Shown in pieces: positions 35,703-44,851 of a stretch of 64,000 nucleotides of DNA. Under the pieces are notes generated by a model. The model was given only the letters and a program-made list of their open reading frames with translations, was not told the origin of the DNA and did no database searches. This DNA is from Akkermansiaceae bacterium UBA7331 (GTDB taxonomy: Bacteria; Verrucomicrobiota; Verrucomicrobiia; Verrucomicrobiales; Akkermansiaceae): positions 35,295 to 99,294 of the forward strand of contig DKPP01000010.1 in NCBI GenBank assembly GCA_002471255.1, given 5' to 3'. The translations under genes and the position numbers were made by a program. How positions within the stretch are numbered: position 1 is the stretch's first letter; the number at the start of each line of letters is the position of its first letter.

Positions 35703-35756
35703 GTCAGTTTTGTAATTTATTTTGGTAATCTTACTAAGACGATTGTCTTAACTAAC

Positions 35757-36239
35757 GTGAGTTACCAAATTAGAAGTCAAGTGCCGGAAGATTTGCCTGA
35801 CCTTTACAAAATGGTAAAGGTTGCCTTTGAGGTAGCACAACAGAGTCATGGAAATGAGCATGAAGTTGTTCGAAAGTTATCTAAGAGCAAAAAATTCATT
35901 CAGTCATTATCATTAGTCTGTTTGCTAGAGAAAGATATTGTAGGGCAGATGATGTTAACAGAGGTATCTATTGTTGATGATAGGGGATATAAGCAAAAAA
36001 GTTTGGAATTAGGGCCCTTATCGGTGAATTTTTTGCATCGTGGCTTAGGCATTGGTTCCGCTTTGATTAAAGAAGGGATCCACCGAGCAAAAGAGATGGG
36101 TTATCAATCTATTTTCGTCCATGGTGATTCCGATTACTTTTCACGTTTTGGGTTTCAGGATGCTTCCTCTATGGGCTTTTCACCTCTTTCGGCAGCTGCG
36201 CCGCCTCTGTTAATTTTAGATTTAAAATCAGGTGTTTAA
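35757..36239 (+). CDS. GNAT-family N-acetyltransferase
   Basis: About 160 residues from the GTG at 35757; the longer frame from ATG 35679 begins inside the typA terminator and encodes a hydrophobic stretch not expected in GNATs. The domain shows YQIRSQVPEDLPDLYKMVK, the core strand VGQMMLTEVSI, LGPLSVNFLHRGLGIGSALI (acetyl-CoA-binding Q/R-x-x-G-x-G/A loop) and a C-terminal HGDSDYFSRFGF, similar to the YhbS-type subgroup. The substrate is unknown. Confidence 0.8.
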   Translation: MSYQIRSQVPEDLPDLYKMVKVAFEVAQQSHGNEHEVVRKLSKSKKFIQSLSLVCLLEKDIVGQMMLTEVSIVDDRGYKQKSLELGPLSVNFLHRGLGIGSALIKEGIHRAKEMGYQSIFVHGDSDYFSRFGFQDASSMGFSPLSAAAPPLLILDLKSGV

Positions 36240-36267
36240 AAAAGAGGGCTGACCTTCTTGGTCTGAA

Positions 36268-36660
36268 TTAAGGTTCTTTATTATGAGACTTAGATTTGAA
36301 AAATAGGCATAAATCTATGTACTTTCGATATAAATCGGCAGATTCGGATGGCTTAGAGTATTCTTGATTACTTGCCAAGGATCGCGCTCTCGATAAAAAT
36401 GGATATTTGCTTTTTATATAAGCTTCACCATAGGTTTGAACCCAAAAGATAATGGAAGGTAAATCATTTTTTAATGCCTTAGGGTCCGATTGATCTTCTT
36501 GATCGGTTTTATATTCCGATGCTTCTTCTTTCGTTTTTGATGAAGTTTTTTGGTTTTGTTTGTATTTAGAAGCTTGGTTTTTATCTGTTTGATATAGCTG
36601 GATGAAACATTCCGATCTTTGTCGAAATTGTTTTTTTTCTAAAAATTCACGTAGATTCAT
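36268..36660 (-). CDS. Hypothetical hydrophilic protein
   Basis: 130 residues, strongly hydrophilic, with a Lys/Ser/Glu/Gln-rich low-complexity centre (residues 28-60) between two better-ordered ends (FLEKKQFRQRSECFIQLYQ and SIIFWVQTYGEAYIKSKYPF). No signal peptide or membrane segment. I do not recognise it. It stands alone between two plus-strand genes. Confidence 0.5.
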   Translation of the reverse strand: MNLREFLEKKQFRQRSECFIQLYQTDKNQASKYKQNQKTSSKTKEEASEYKTDQEDQSDPKALKNDLPSIIFWVQTYGEAYIKSKYPFLSRARSLASNQEYSKPSESADLYRKYIDLCLFFKSKSHNKEP

Positions 36661-37011
36661 TAGCGAGTTTAGTGTGTCCTATAATGATGGTTTCGCAGGT
36701 GTTATTTGGGTTATTCTGTAAATTTCTGGTTTTATAAGGCAATTTTTTGTGAAGTTCAAGGTGTATTTTTTTGGCATAGGTAAATGGTTTTGATTATATG
36801 CTATTTATCATATTGATTGTAATTGTTTTATGTTTATTGTTCGAATTTCGCGTGTGAACGATGAGTATTTATCGATACAATATGATAGATAGTGATTTAT
36901 AAAGATTTGGATTTTTTTTGTAAATTGGCGAATCATTGCACCTTTTTTAGGGTTTAAAATCATCTACAAATTTGCTTTTGGATTGAATTGATTCAGATTA
37001 GGATAGCTGTG
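36661..37011. other. AT-rich intergenic region upstream of the SNF2 helicase
   Basis: About 350 bp between divergent genes. No ORF, RNA gene or clear hairpin was seen. It must contain the promoters of the hypothetical gene and the helicase. No consensus promoter stands out in the AT-rich sequence. Confidence 0.5.
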
Positions 37012-39678
37012 ATGAGCTTGGACGGTCAGGTTAGGATTTATCCATCGGGGAATATTGAGACTTCAATAAGTCCCTATGATAGATTGTTTGCTCAGTCGGT
37101 AGGGCAAGGTTTGTTTGCCTTGGCAACGGCGAATTGGGATGTGAGTTTACCCCCCATGATGTTTTATTTACGCCGTTTGGCTAGAGACTCCATGACTCGT
37201 TTTGCTCATGCAGTCATGGAGCATCCTGACGGTTGGCATGAAATTATTGACTGCCTTATTCCTGCTCAGGAAAAGATGGTGGCCTATATTGAAGAATTGC
37301 CTGAAGTACTAGGCGGTGAGAATGTGACTGTGGCTCACATGCACCATTGGTTTATTTCGTTACGTGATTTTATACGTCAAGAGTTGGAGAAGCATGACCT
37401 GTCACCCGTGCAGTGGCTACGAAATTTAGGTGCGCCATGGGATCAAATCGGCAAACTCTTTTTTCATTTGGCGGAGCATCGGGATGATGAGACCGGACAT
37501 AAGCCTTTTGCCTTTATGGTAACTTTTGCTCATCAAAGTGCGGCAGATAATCAGCTTCGACATTTGCCATTGGGATCCGCTTTGAAATTGTATGCAGATG
37601 ATCATGCCGGTCTGATGTCGATTTTGACTCCTTTGAAGAATGTTTCATCTCAGGTCGCTTGGGTTAAATCATATTTCGAACAGGGCAAAATGTATCGACC
37701 GATGTTGTGGTCGGCTTCCGAAGCCTATGAGTTTTTGCAAAGCATTTCGGAAATCGAATCAGCAGGAATCATGGTGCGTATGGTCAATTTGTGGAAGACT
37801 GCGCCACCTAGGTTGCAAGTGCAAGTAACGGCAGATGCCGAGGCTCCTAAAAATGAAGAGGGAGGTTTATCCGTGCATTCCTTATTGAGATTTTCCGTTG
37901 CGACCAGTTTGGGGGGTAAAGATTTAACGGCTGAAGAATTGGCTGAATTATTAGCCCAAGGTGATGGACTGATCCGCTTTAAAGGGGATTGGGTGCAATT
38001 AGATCGAGCTAAAATTGAATCATTAATGGAAGTTTGGCAAAAAGCTACCCACATGCTTAATGCTTATCAGATGCCGCTGGTGCAAGGTTTGCGTTTGTTA
38101 ATGGGAGGCTTGAGCGAATCCTTACCTGCTTTGCCTGAGCAAGATTCCGATTGTGCTTTAAAACCTAGTGAAGAGCTACAGGCGATGATTGATGAATGGC
38201 TTAATACCGCCATGAATCGGGTCTCTTTGCCTTTGCCTGACTCTCTTCAAGAAATACTACGCCCATATCAACGGCAAGGTGTGGAGTTCCTCTATCAATC
38301 TACGAAACGAGGTTTTGGCGTATGCTTGGCAGATGATATGGGTTTGGGCAAAACTTTACAAACCATAGCTTGGTTGGAGGTCTTGCGTAAAGAAGGCGCT
38401 TTAGACAACATCCCGGCACTCATTGTTGCCCCTGCTTCCTTATTGGGTAATTGGCAAGATGAATTAAGCCGATTTGCTGCCGATCTCAAGGTCGGGATAT
38501 TGCACCCAAGTTCCGAGGACTTTTCATTTTCTCCCAAATCAAAGGATTATTATGGAAGCAAATGGCAAAACTATCATGTAGTGATCACTACTTACGGCAT
38601 GGTCACTCGTGTGGAAGATTGGGTTAATGAATTTTTCCCTGCTATAGTTTTGGATGAAGCTCAGGCAATCAAAAATGACGGTTCACAGCGTTCTCAAAGC
38701 GTACGTGCCTTGCAAAGTAACCGTAAAGTTGCGTTAACGGGTACACCTATTGAAAATAGTATGATGGATATGTGGAGCTTGATGGAGTTTTTAAATCCGA
38801 GTTTGTTGGGTGGCAAAAATTCCTTTAAAAAGTTCGTATTGGAGCAAGAAGACAATTTGGCTCCGATTAAGCGCCTTTTGCATCCTTTTATATTGAGGCG
38901 CATGAAAACCGATCAATCCATCATTGCTGATTTGCCCGATAAGACGGAGATGCCCGCGTATTGTTTGTTAACGGAAGAACAAGCTGCTCTTTATCATCAT
39001 CAAATACAAACTTTGCATGCCATGCTTGATGAGCCGGATCCGCAAGCTCGCTTGATGTTGATTTTACCTCTTCTAGCCAAATTGAAGCAAATATGCAACC
39101 ACCCGGCACAGTTTCAGGGTACTGATGACTATGCACCGGAGCGTTCCGGTAAAATGATACGGCTGATGGAGCTTTGCGAACAAATCCGAGAACGTCAGGA
39201 GAAGGTGCTGATCTTTACCCAGTTTGCCAGTTTAATCCCTCACCTTCATGACGTGCTATCGAAGATTTTCGGTCAAGCCGGTTTATGCCTGCATGGCGGT
39301 ACTCCCATTATGGAACGACGTAATATCGTATCGGAATTTCAAAAAGAGGAAGGCCCTCCTTTTTGCATCCTTTCACTCAAAGCGGCAGGCACAGGCCTTA
39401 CCTTAACCCAAGCCTCTCATGTGATTCATTTTGATCGTTGGTGGAATCCCGCTGTAGAGAATCAAGCTACGGATCGAGCCTACCGAATCGGCCAGCGCAA
39501 AAATGTACTCGTTCATCGGTTCATTTGTAAAACAACCATAGAAGAGCGGATCGACGCTCTTTTGGCGAAAAAGCAAAAGATGTCTGATGATATGTTTGAT
39601 TCCTCGCTCGAGCAGATGCTCGCATCAATGAATGGAGATGAACTTAAAAATCTTTTCGGGATTGATGCGAGCCATTAA
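37012..39678 (+). CDS. SNF2-family DEAD/DEAH-box helicase
   Basis: About 888 residues from ATG 37012 (an in-frame TTG at 36988 is the alternative). The C-terminal half is a bacterial SNF2 motor: YQRQGVEFLYQ, LADDMGLGKTLQT (Walker A), VVITTYGM, VLDEAQAIKN (DEAQ box), ALTGTPIENS, then the second RecA lobe with KVLIFTQFASL, HGGTP, LKAAGTGLTLTQA and RAYRIGQ. The N-terminal 400 residues are the family's variable region. These ATPases move along double-stranded DNA and remodel protein complexes. The SWIM protein at 32.7 kb is its probable partner. Confidence 0.92.
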   Translation: MSLDGQVRIYPSGNIETSISPYDRLFAQSVGQGLFALATANWDVSLPPMMFYLRRLARDSMTRFAHAVMEHPDGWHEIIDCLIPAQEKMVAYIEELPEVLGGENVTVAHMHHWFISLRDFIRQELEKHDLSPVQWLRNLGAPWDQIGKLFFHLAEHRDDETGHKPFAFMVTFAHQSAADNQLRHLPLGSALKLYADDHAGLMSILTPLKNVSSQVAWVKSYFEQGKMYRPMLWSASEAYEFLQSISEIESAGIMVRMVNLWKTAPPRLQVQVTADAEAPKNEEGGLSVHSLLRFSVATSLGGKDLTAEELAELLAQGDGLIRFKGDWVQLDRAKIESLMEVWQKATHMLNAYQMPLVQGLRLLMGGLSESLPALPEQDSDCALKPSEELQAMIDEWLNTAMNRVSLPLPDSLQEILRPYQRQGVEFLYQSTKRGFGVCLADDMGLGKTLQTIAWLEVLRKEGALDNIPALIVAPASLLGNWQDELSRFAADLKVGILHPSSEDFSFSPKSKDYYGSKWQNYHVVITTYGMVTRVEDWVNEFFPAIVLDEAQAIKNDGSQRSQSVRALQSNRKVALTGTPIENSMMDMWSLMEFLNPSLLGGKNSFKKFVLEQEDNLAPIKRLLHPFILRRMKTDQSIIADLPDKTEMPAYCLLTEEQAALYHHQIQTLHAMLDEPDPQARLMLILPLLAKLKQICNHPAQFQGTDDYAPERSGKMIRLMELCEQIRERQEKVLIFTQFASLIPHLHDVLSKIFGQAGLCLHGGTPIMERRNIVSEFQKEEGPPFCILSLKAAGTGLTLTQASHVIHFDRWWNPAVENQATDRAYRIGQRKNVLVHRFICKTTIEERIDALLAKKQKMSDDMFDSSLEQMLASMNGDELKNLFGIDASH

Positions 39679-39695
39679 GGAGTGATTAATTCCCT

Positions 39696-40478
39696 TTATT
39701 TTTTCGGCGTTAGGGCTTTGTTAAGTAATTCTTTTGTTTTTTCAAAGCCTTTTTCCGTCGATGAATCGCCATGCCCCGGAATGACTAATTTAACGTCTTT
39801 AAAACGTTTTTCTAAAGTTTCAATAGTCGTCTTCCATTCGGCTAAAGGTGCGGCATCATCGGTGTTGCCAAGGTTGGTGGCGTCTTTATCTTTAATGAGA
39901 CAGCCTCCAAAAAGGATTTTTTCTTTGGGGAACCAAACAACGATATTATCTACAGAATGTCCACCCCCTGCAAAAAGGCATTCAAACTGATAGCCCTCCA
40001 AGTCAATTTTGAGCTCCTTGTCGAAGGTTTCTTTTGCTTGAGGTTTTTTTTGCTCCTTTAATAGTGCATTCGTCTTAGTCGAGGCTATGGTTTTCACCCC
40101 CTCACGATTGAGATAAGCAAGGCCACCTACGCAATCATCATGCCAATGCCCGGGGATAAATCCCACCAAGCTGGCGCCTAGATTTTTACGGATGTATTCC
40201 ACCAGTTTAATGGTCTGGTCTTCGTGCATCGGCGTATCGATCAAATAAGCCTTATTTTTGTTCACCACGATGAGACCGTTAGAGCCGACTCTTCCCCATT
40301 TACCTATATCGGCCCATGCAGTATAGAGATAGAGGTGATCGGAAAGCTTTTGGACTTGTAAATCAGGATTGATTTGAGTCGTTATCGATTTTTCTACAGA
40401 TGTCGTGCCGGGGACTACTTCTGCAAAGGCGGGAACGGTAAGAAGGCAAAAGCCTAGGCAGTATGATAAGATATTCAT
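39696..40478 (-). CDS. Subclass B1-type metallo-beta-lactamase
   Basis: 260 residues with a signal peptide (LSYCLGFCLLTVPAFAE), so periplasmic. All six B1 zinc ligands are present: H111, H113 and D115 in HWHDD, H174 in GGGHSVDN, C193 in FGGC, H236 in PGHG. The B1 substrate-binding Lys (K196, two residues past the LI after the Cys) and Asn (N205 in LGN) are also conserved, as is the VVWFPKEKILFGG stretch. This pattern matches CcrA/IMP-type enzymes more than generic MBL hydrolases, so beta-lactam hydrolysis is plausible but not shown. No mobile element or resistance gene adjoins it, suggesting an intrinsic chromosomal gene. It converges with the SNF2 gene, 17 bp apart. Confidence 0.82.
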   Translation of the reverse strand: MNILSYCLGFCLLTVPAFAEVVPGTTSVEKSITTQINPDLQVQKLSDHLYLYTAWADIGKWGRVGSNGLIVVNKNKAYLIDTPMHEDQTIKLVEYIRKNLGASLVGFIPGHWHDDCVGGLAYLNREGVKTIASTKTNALLKEQKKPQAKETFDKELKIDLEGYQFECLFAGGGHSVDNIVVWFPKEKILFGGCLIKDKDATNLGNTDDAAPLAEWKTTIETLEKRFKDVKLVIPGHGDSSTEKGFEKTKELLNKALTPKK

Positions 40479-40559
40479 TCTGTTAATGTTTTAGGTATTG
40501 ATGCATATCATCGATTGAACGTGAATAAAAGAACCTATCTTGCCATCACTGCATTAGAT

Positions 40560-41141
40560 TTAGTTGCTTTGCCTGCCTTCTATATTCAGCAAGAGAATGA
40601 TCGAAGCGATAGCGAGTCGTTTATCCAACTGTGGATTCCAATTCGCTAAATTGGCAGTAAAATGTAGTAAAAAGGGATTAAAGTTTTGCTTAAAGATACA
40701 TCCGCTTTCTTGCCCATCTTCTAAAAGGAGGTATTTTGCCGGAATTAAATTGGTCAGCGTTCGTCTCACCATGGCTAACACAATGTTGTCTTCTTTGATT
40801 TGATAAACGATACGTTGGTCCGGGTCTTTGATCACCCATGAATCACGTAAAAATGATTTGAACCCTTGTCTGGAAATAATTCCGATAACATCTCCCGTTT
40901 TACTGTCGGTCACGACATAATTAGCTGAAATATCAATAATCCTATCCGCTTTGATCATAAATAATTCATCATGCATATTTTCATCGGTATAGATGCGGAT
41001 GTCTTCCTTGAGCTTAAAACCTTTTGCCTTTGTATAGCCGATCAACCTACCATAATCATCAAATATGCGATAATAATTGTGGATGAATGAAATAAGCTTG
41101 GTCTTGATTTGGATGTTATTGAGTTCGGATAGGTTTTTCAT
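40560..41141 (-). CDS. LURP-one/Tubby-like family protein
   Basis: 193 residues. The repeated beta-strand pattern of the LURP-one/scramblase-like fold is visible: YRIFDDYGRLIGYTKAKGF, FMIKADRIIDISANYVVTDS, TGDVIGIISRQGFKSFLRDSW, IVYQIKEDNIVLAMVRRTL and a C-terminal hydrophobic helix (RLAIASIILLLNIEG). The family is a membrane-tethered beta barrel around a helix, of uncertain bacterial role. It is monocistronic. Confidence 0.6.
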   Translation of the reverse strand: MKNLSELNNIQIKTKLISFIHNYYRIFDDYGRLIGYTKAKGFKLKEDIRIYTDENMHDELFMIKADRIIDISANYVVTDSKTGDVIGIISRQGFKSFLRDSWVIKDPDQRIVYQIKEDNIVLAMVRRTLTNLIPAKYLLLEDGQESGCIFKQNFNPFLLHFTANLANWNPQLDKRLAIASIILLLNIEGRQSN

Positions 41142-41415
41142 CTGCGTGTTACTTTGAGTCCAAATGTTATACTATTCTTTGTAATGAGCAAGATTTCCGG
41201 ATTGGCTTTCTCTCATTTTAGATAATTGATTTAAGCAATTATAAGAGGGATTATACTGGTTTTTTATATGATATTCTATACAGTTGCTCGGCAATTTTCT
41301 TCATGTATGAGTAAATTTCTTCATACGACAATAACAATGAGTTTATTGTGTGTACGTAAATCGGCTCATGCATGGATCTAAATTTGCGTTTTATTACACA
41401 TATCAAAACGTTTAT

Positions 41416-42114
41416 ATGAAGATTCAACATTACTGTTCCTTATTGGTGGCAAGTTTGCTTGCTACTGCTTGTACTTATAACACGACACTTATTGAAAATA
41501 TTGAAATAATCACTCCCGACCAATCAGTTAATGCTCTCAAAGAGGGTAATAAACGTTTTGTTGGCGATCATCCGACCAAGTACCACAAAGATTTGTCTCA
41601 AGCGCTTGTGTTAAAGGAAGGTCAACACCCACATTCCGTGGTCATTGCCTGTTCTGATTCTCGTGTGCCGGTAGAGCTTCTCTTTGACCAAGGTTTCGGT
41701 GATATTTTTGTGGTGAGAACTGCCGGTAATGCTGTTGTAGGCAATATGGTGCAGGGTAGTGTAGATTATGCGGTCAATCATTTAGGCGTAAAATCGATCG
41801 TGGTCTTAGGGCATACTTCTTGTGGAGCGATTACCGGAGTAGTTTCTTCAGGAAAAAATGCACATGATGCCCATGGTCATGGTGATGATGGGGCTGTGCC
41901 GGCTATGATTGAGCGATTAGGCAAGGAAATACCATCATATAAAGGGAAGTCTGATTGCTTAAATGAAGCCATTAAGGCAAATGTCATGGTTCAGGCAAAT
42001 AAATTGGCTAAATTACCCCATATTAAAGAAAAAGTAGCTCAGGGTAAATTATCCGTAGTTCCTGCTATCTATGATTTATGCGACGGTAAAGTATATTTCT
42101 TAACGGAGAAATAA
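41416..42114 (+). CDS. Exported beta-carbonic anhydrase
   Basis: 232 residues from ATG 41416; the upstream ATG at 41350 would bury the signal peptide. The N-terminus (HYCSLLVASLLATACTYN) is a lipoprotein signal with lipobox LATAC. The beta-class zinc site is complete: CSDSRVP (Cys and Asp-Arg dyad) and HTSCGA (His and Cys). It hydrates CO2 to bicarbonate; the lipidated envelope location would place it in the periplasm or at the outer membrane. A terminator follows. No bicarbonate transporter is adjacent. Confidence 0.88.
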   Translation: MKIQHYCSLLVASLLATACTYNTTLIENIEIITPDQSVNALKEGNKRFVGDHPTKYHKDLSQALVLKEGQHPHSVVIACSDSRVPVELLFDQGFGDIFVVRTAGNAVVGNMVQGSVDYAVNHLGVKSIVVLGHTSCGAITGVVSSGKNAHDAHGHGDDGAVPAMIERLGKEIPSYKGKSDCLNEAIKANVMVQANKLAKLPHIKEKVAQGKLSVVPAIYDLCDGKVYFLTEK

Positions 42115-42136
42115 TAAGACAATTTTTTCATATCAA

Positions 42137-42171
42137 TAAGGGCATTTACCATGAGTCGGTAAATGCCCTTA
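42137..42171 (+). terminator. Terminator of the carbonic anhydrase gene
   Basis: Perfect 14-bp arms (TAAGGGCATTTACC and its complement) with a 7-nt loop and an AT-rich tail, 22 bp after the stop. Confidence 0.75.
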
Positions 42172-42253
42172 CTTATATTTAGCTAACTCTTTTTAGCACG
42201 ATAGGGTTTATCAAAATTGAACACTTATTTTTTTTGGGTACTCAAATCCTAAT

Positions 42254-43189
42254 ATGTCAGATGTTCATTTTCCTCAGCCTGTAACTCGTCTTCCAGGTAG
42301 AAACGTTATTTTCATTGTTTATAGTATTATTGATACGGAGGATTCTCTTGCGAAAATTCAAAATGTTGCAAAAAACTTTGCAGGATTGACTAGAAGTATG
42401 CAAAATCGTTATCCGGATGAAAATTTTAATGCCGTGATGGCTTTTGGAGCAGAGGCATGGAGTAAATATTTCCCGCAAATGCCTGTGCCGAAACAATTGA
42501 AAACGTTTGAAGAGATTAAAGGTGATCGATACACGGCTGTTTCCACTCCGGGTGATTTATTCTTTCATATTCGCTCCAACGAAATGGGTATATGCTATGA
42601 GTTCGCTGCATTTTTAGATGATAAGTTGCGAGGTGCGGTAGAATCTATCGATGAAACTCATGGTTTCCGTTATCGAGATGGTCGTGATGTGATCGGTTTT
42701 GTCGATGGTACGGAAAATCCTGCCATTGACCGTGAAGCGTTGGAATTTGCCGTTATTGGCGACGAAGATGAAGGAGCTCAAGGAGGTAGTTATGTATTCA
42801 TTCAAAAATATGTGCATAATATGGTAGCTTGGAATCAATTGAGTACCGAAGATCAGTCCAAAGCCATTGGTCGCCATAAATATGATGATGTGGAATTGAG
42901 TGATGAGGAAAAACCGGCTAACGCGCATAATGCGGTCACTAATATAGGCGATGATAAAAAGATTTTCCGTGCTAACGTTCCTTTTGCTAATACGTCAAAA
43001 GGTGAATATGGAACTTACTTTATTTCCTATGCGAGAGATTTTTCCATTACGTTGCAAATGTTAAACAACATGTTTATCGGTGATCCTGTGGGTAATACCG
43101 ACCGTTTGTTAGATTTTAGCACTCCCCTAACCGGAACCCTATTTTATGCTCCTCCTTATGATGTTTTAGATGATATAGGTGGGGAGTAA
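42254..43189 (+). CDS. Dyp-type (YfeX-like) heme peroxidase
   Basis: 311 residues. The heme-binding GFVDGTENP motif (G-x-x-DG) lies near residue 150, the proximal His is in ANAHNAV (about 224), and a conserved R-x-FS...MLNNMFIGDP block forms the distal side. No signal peptide is visible, so it is cytoplasmic like YfeX/EfeB-lacking-Tat forms. Dyp peroxidases oxidise bulky phenolic substrates or porphyrins. It precedes the heme-synthesis genes ahbC/ahbD (opposite strand), although an insertion has separated them. Confidence 0.9.
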   Translation: MSDVHFPQPVTRLPGRNVIFIVYSIIDTEDSLAKIQNVAKNFAGLTRSMQNRYPDENFNAVMAFGAEAWSKYFPQMPVPKQLKTFEEIKGDRYTAVSTPGDLFFHIRSNEMGICYEFAAFLDDKLRGAVESIDETHGFRYRDGRDVIGFVDGTENPAIDREALEFAVIGDEDEGAQGGSYVFIQKYVHNMVAWNQLSTEDQSKAIGRHKYDDVELSDEEKPANAHNAVTNIGDDKKIFRANVPFANTSKGEYGTYFISYARDFSITLQMLNNMFIGDPVGNTDRLLDFSTPLTGTLFYAPPYDVLDDIGGE

Positions 43190-43191
43190 AT

Positions 43192-43440
43192 TTTATCGCC
43201 CTTTATTAAAAAATCCCGATTTTGTATGAATCACAAAATCGGGATTTTTCATTAGTAAGAAATGGATATTTAGAGCGAAATGCCGTAGGCGCTGAGTGGA
43301 GTATCGATCTCTTCGTCAGTTAGGTAGCAACCCGGATCGGTGTGGAATCCACCGTCGCATAGAGCAAAATGATCGAAACAGGTATGATAGATTTCGTTTT
43401 GATCAATGAAATTTAATATTTGAGCTCTGCTGATAGTAAG
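43192..43440. repeat. Shrunken left copy of the ahbC 3' end and terminator
   Basis: From 43192 the sequence repeats that beginning at 45198: the terminator hairpin, then the last codons of ahbC. About 36 bp are missing after GGATCGG, and about 460 bp are missing after AGAGCAAAATG relative to the intact copy. Similarity fades near 43440. Confidence 0.85.
43208..43250. terminator. Bidirectional terminator after the Dyp peroxidase (repeat copy)
   Basis: Perfect 14-bp arms (AATCCCGATTTTGT and complement) with an A-run before and a T-run after, so it works in both directions. It is identical to the hairpin at 45213-45254. Confidence 0.85.
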
Positions 43441-43467
43441 GTTTGCATATACCACATTGAAAATCAT
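43270..43467 (-). pseudogene. Internally deleted ahbC C-terminal fragment
   Basis: Reads ILNFIDQNEIYHTCFDHFAL, then CDGGFHTDPGCYLTDEEIDT and LSAYGISL. In the intact gene the HTCF and HFAL segments are about 150 residues apart, and a 12-residue piece between GFRT and DPGC is also missing. Both deletions keep the frame open, but the radical SAM domain is gone and the start lies in unrelated sequence. No function is expected. Confidence 0.85.
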
Positions 43468-43701
43468 CTACCTACCGCTTAAAAGCATCCTCAATGCCAT
43501 TCTGTTTTGAGAAAATCGATATTTTTCAGATATTCTCATCATCAAATTGTCATGATCATTGACTGGACAAGCGTTCGAGAAAAATAAGATTACAATAATA
43601 GTAATGACAAAAACTTAAATAAATTTGTTTTTCTATAGTTGACAATATTTCGTTTATATTGCAATGTCTAATATGAGCAACTCACCTGCCATTAGCATTC
43701 T
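43468..43701. other. Intergenic DNA at the left part of the second island
   Basis: Between the ahbC fragment and the STN-like pseudogene. AT-rich, with no ORF, RNA gene or clear structural element seen. It may contain the former 5' flank of the duplicated segment in a decayed state. Confidence 0.45.
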
Positions 43702-43920
43702 ATGAATAATTTCAGCAAAATTTCAGTTATCCTTTTTTCTGCCCTAGGTAGTTTTCTTCCAGTGCATGTGCAATCGGAAATTAAGGAGATTCGATCTTTG
43801 CTCCAGACTTAGCGCTCGAGGATTTTGTAACACTTCTCAGTGAAGAAACTGGGCAGTCATTTCATTTTTACTCAAAGAAGAACGATAAATATAATACGAA
43901 AATTAATTGTTTGAAATAAT
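43702..43920 (+). pseudogene. Frameshifted remnant of an exported STN-like protein
   Basis: ATG 43702 opens a signal peptide (FSKISVILFSALGSFLPVHV). The frame stops at 43810-43812. From about 43790 a second frame gives SIFAPDLALEDFVTLLSEET and GQSFHFYSKKND, resembling the start of a secretin/TonB short N-terminal (STN) domain (LPLEDAL..LL...TG). A one-base indel separates the two. The rest of the protein is absent. Confidence 0.45.
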
Positions 43921-43993
43921 AAAATTTAAAAATTTTATACAAGGTGATGATAAATCTTCATCAACAATAAAAGAAAAAAGGAAATAAATAATT

Positions 43994-44851
43994 ATGTTAA
44001 TGATTTTTATAATATCAAGCTTACTAAATAGCGTAACGCTAGATACTGGATCTACAGATACTAATCCATTGCCAAATATTATTAATATAGATAACTCATC
44101 TCATAAACATGAATTTAATGAATTATCTAACTATGGAGATAAATTTAGTGATTACAAAAAACTTGATGAATTTTATATAAAAGCAGAAGAGTTAAACAAA
44201 AAGCTGCACGAATATAGAAATTTTGATAATGAAAGCATTAAAGAAAAAATTTATTTATCATATATTATAATTAATGCTCCTTTTGAGGATAGAAATCCGA
44301 AAACTAGGGAGACAACATATTTGCTATCAAAAGATTTTAATATAAAGCAATTAGCTTCTAAATCTTTGCGTGAAATTATGGATTATTATAACGAATTGCC
44401 TAAAAATAAAAGAAATAAAACATTATATGATTTATGTGAAAATCTTTTTATAATAAATTCTTCGAAAATGAAACAAGAATATAATAATTTAGAGCAATTA
44501 TCTAAAAAAGATTTAGTGTTTTTTTCGAATTCTATTAAGAAAGAAGCTTCAAATGCTCTTTCAGATGATGAATTTGATTATAAAAAACAAGACGCTGTAA
44601 CTAATTTTGTTGTTGCATTAACAAAAAAAGATAATTTAATCCATATTCTTAACGGTGAAATTAAAATGAAAGTCTCGAGTGAACAGCAAATAATGGATAT
44701 TCTGCTCAAGAAGTATAATAAAAATAAGTCATTAATTACAAAAGAACTAAAAAAAATTGGATATAAGACGGATAATGATATTGATAATTTGTTGATTCGT
44801 ATTTATGGAACAGATACAAAAAAGTGGTTTACAAACCCATTCAACAATTAA
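43994..44851 (+). CDS. AT-rich orphan protein of unknown function
   Basis: 285 residues. A short hydrophobic N-terminus (LMIFIISSLLNSV) may be a weak signal or anchor. The rest is helical, rich in Lys, Asn, Asp and Ile, with segments such as YKKLDEFYIKAEELNKKLHE and VSSEQQIMDILLKKYNKNKS. No catalytic motif is evident. Base composition is far more AT-rich than the neighbouring peroxidase and ahb genes, in line with recent acquisition. It is the only substantial gene of the second insertion. It could be an effector or a defence protein, but nothing in the sequence proves this. Confidence 0.6.
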   Translation: MLMIFIISSLLNSVTLDTGSTDTNPLPNIINIDNSSHKHEFNELSNYGDKFSDYKKLDEFYIKAEELNKKLHEYRNFDNESIKEKIYLSYIIINAPFEDRNPKTRETTYLLSKDFNIKQLASKSLREIMDYYNELPKNKRNKTLYDLCENLFIINSSKMKQEYNNLEQLSKKDLVFFSNSIKKEASNALSDDEFDYKKQDAVTNFVVALTKKDNLIHILNGEIKMKVSSEQQIMDILLKKYNKNKSLITKELKKIGYKTDNDIDNLLIRIYGTDTKKWFTNPFNN

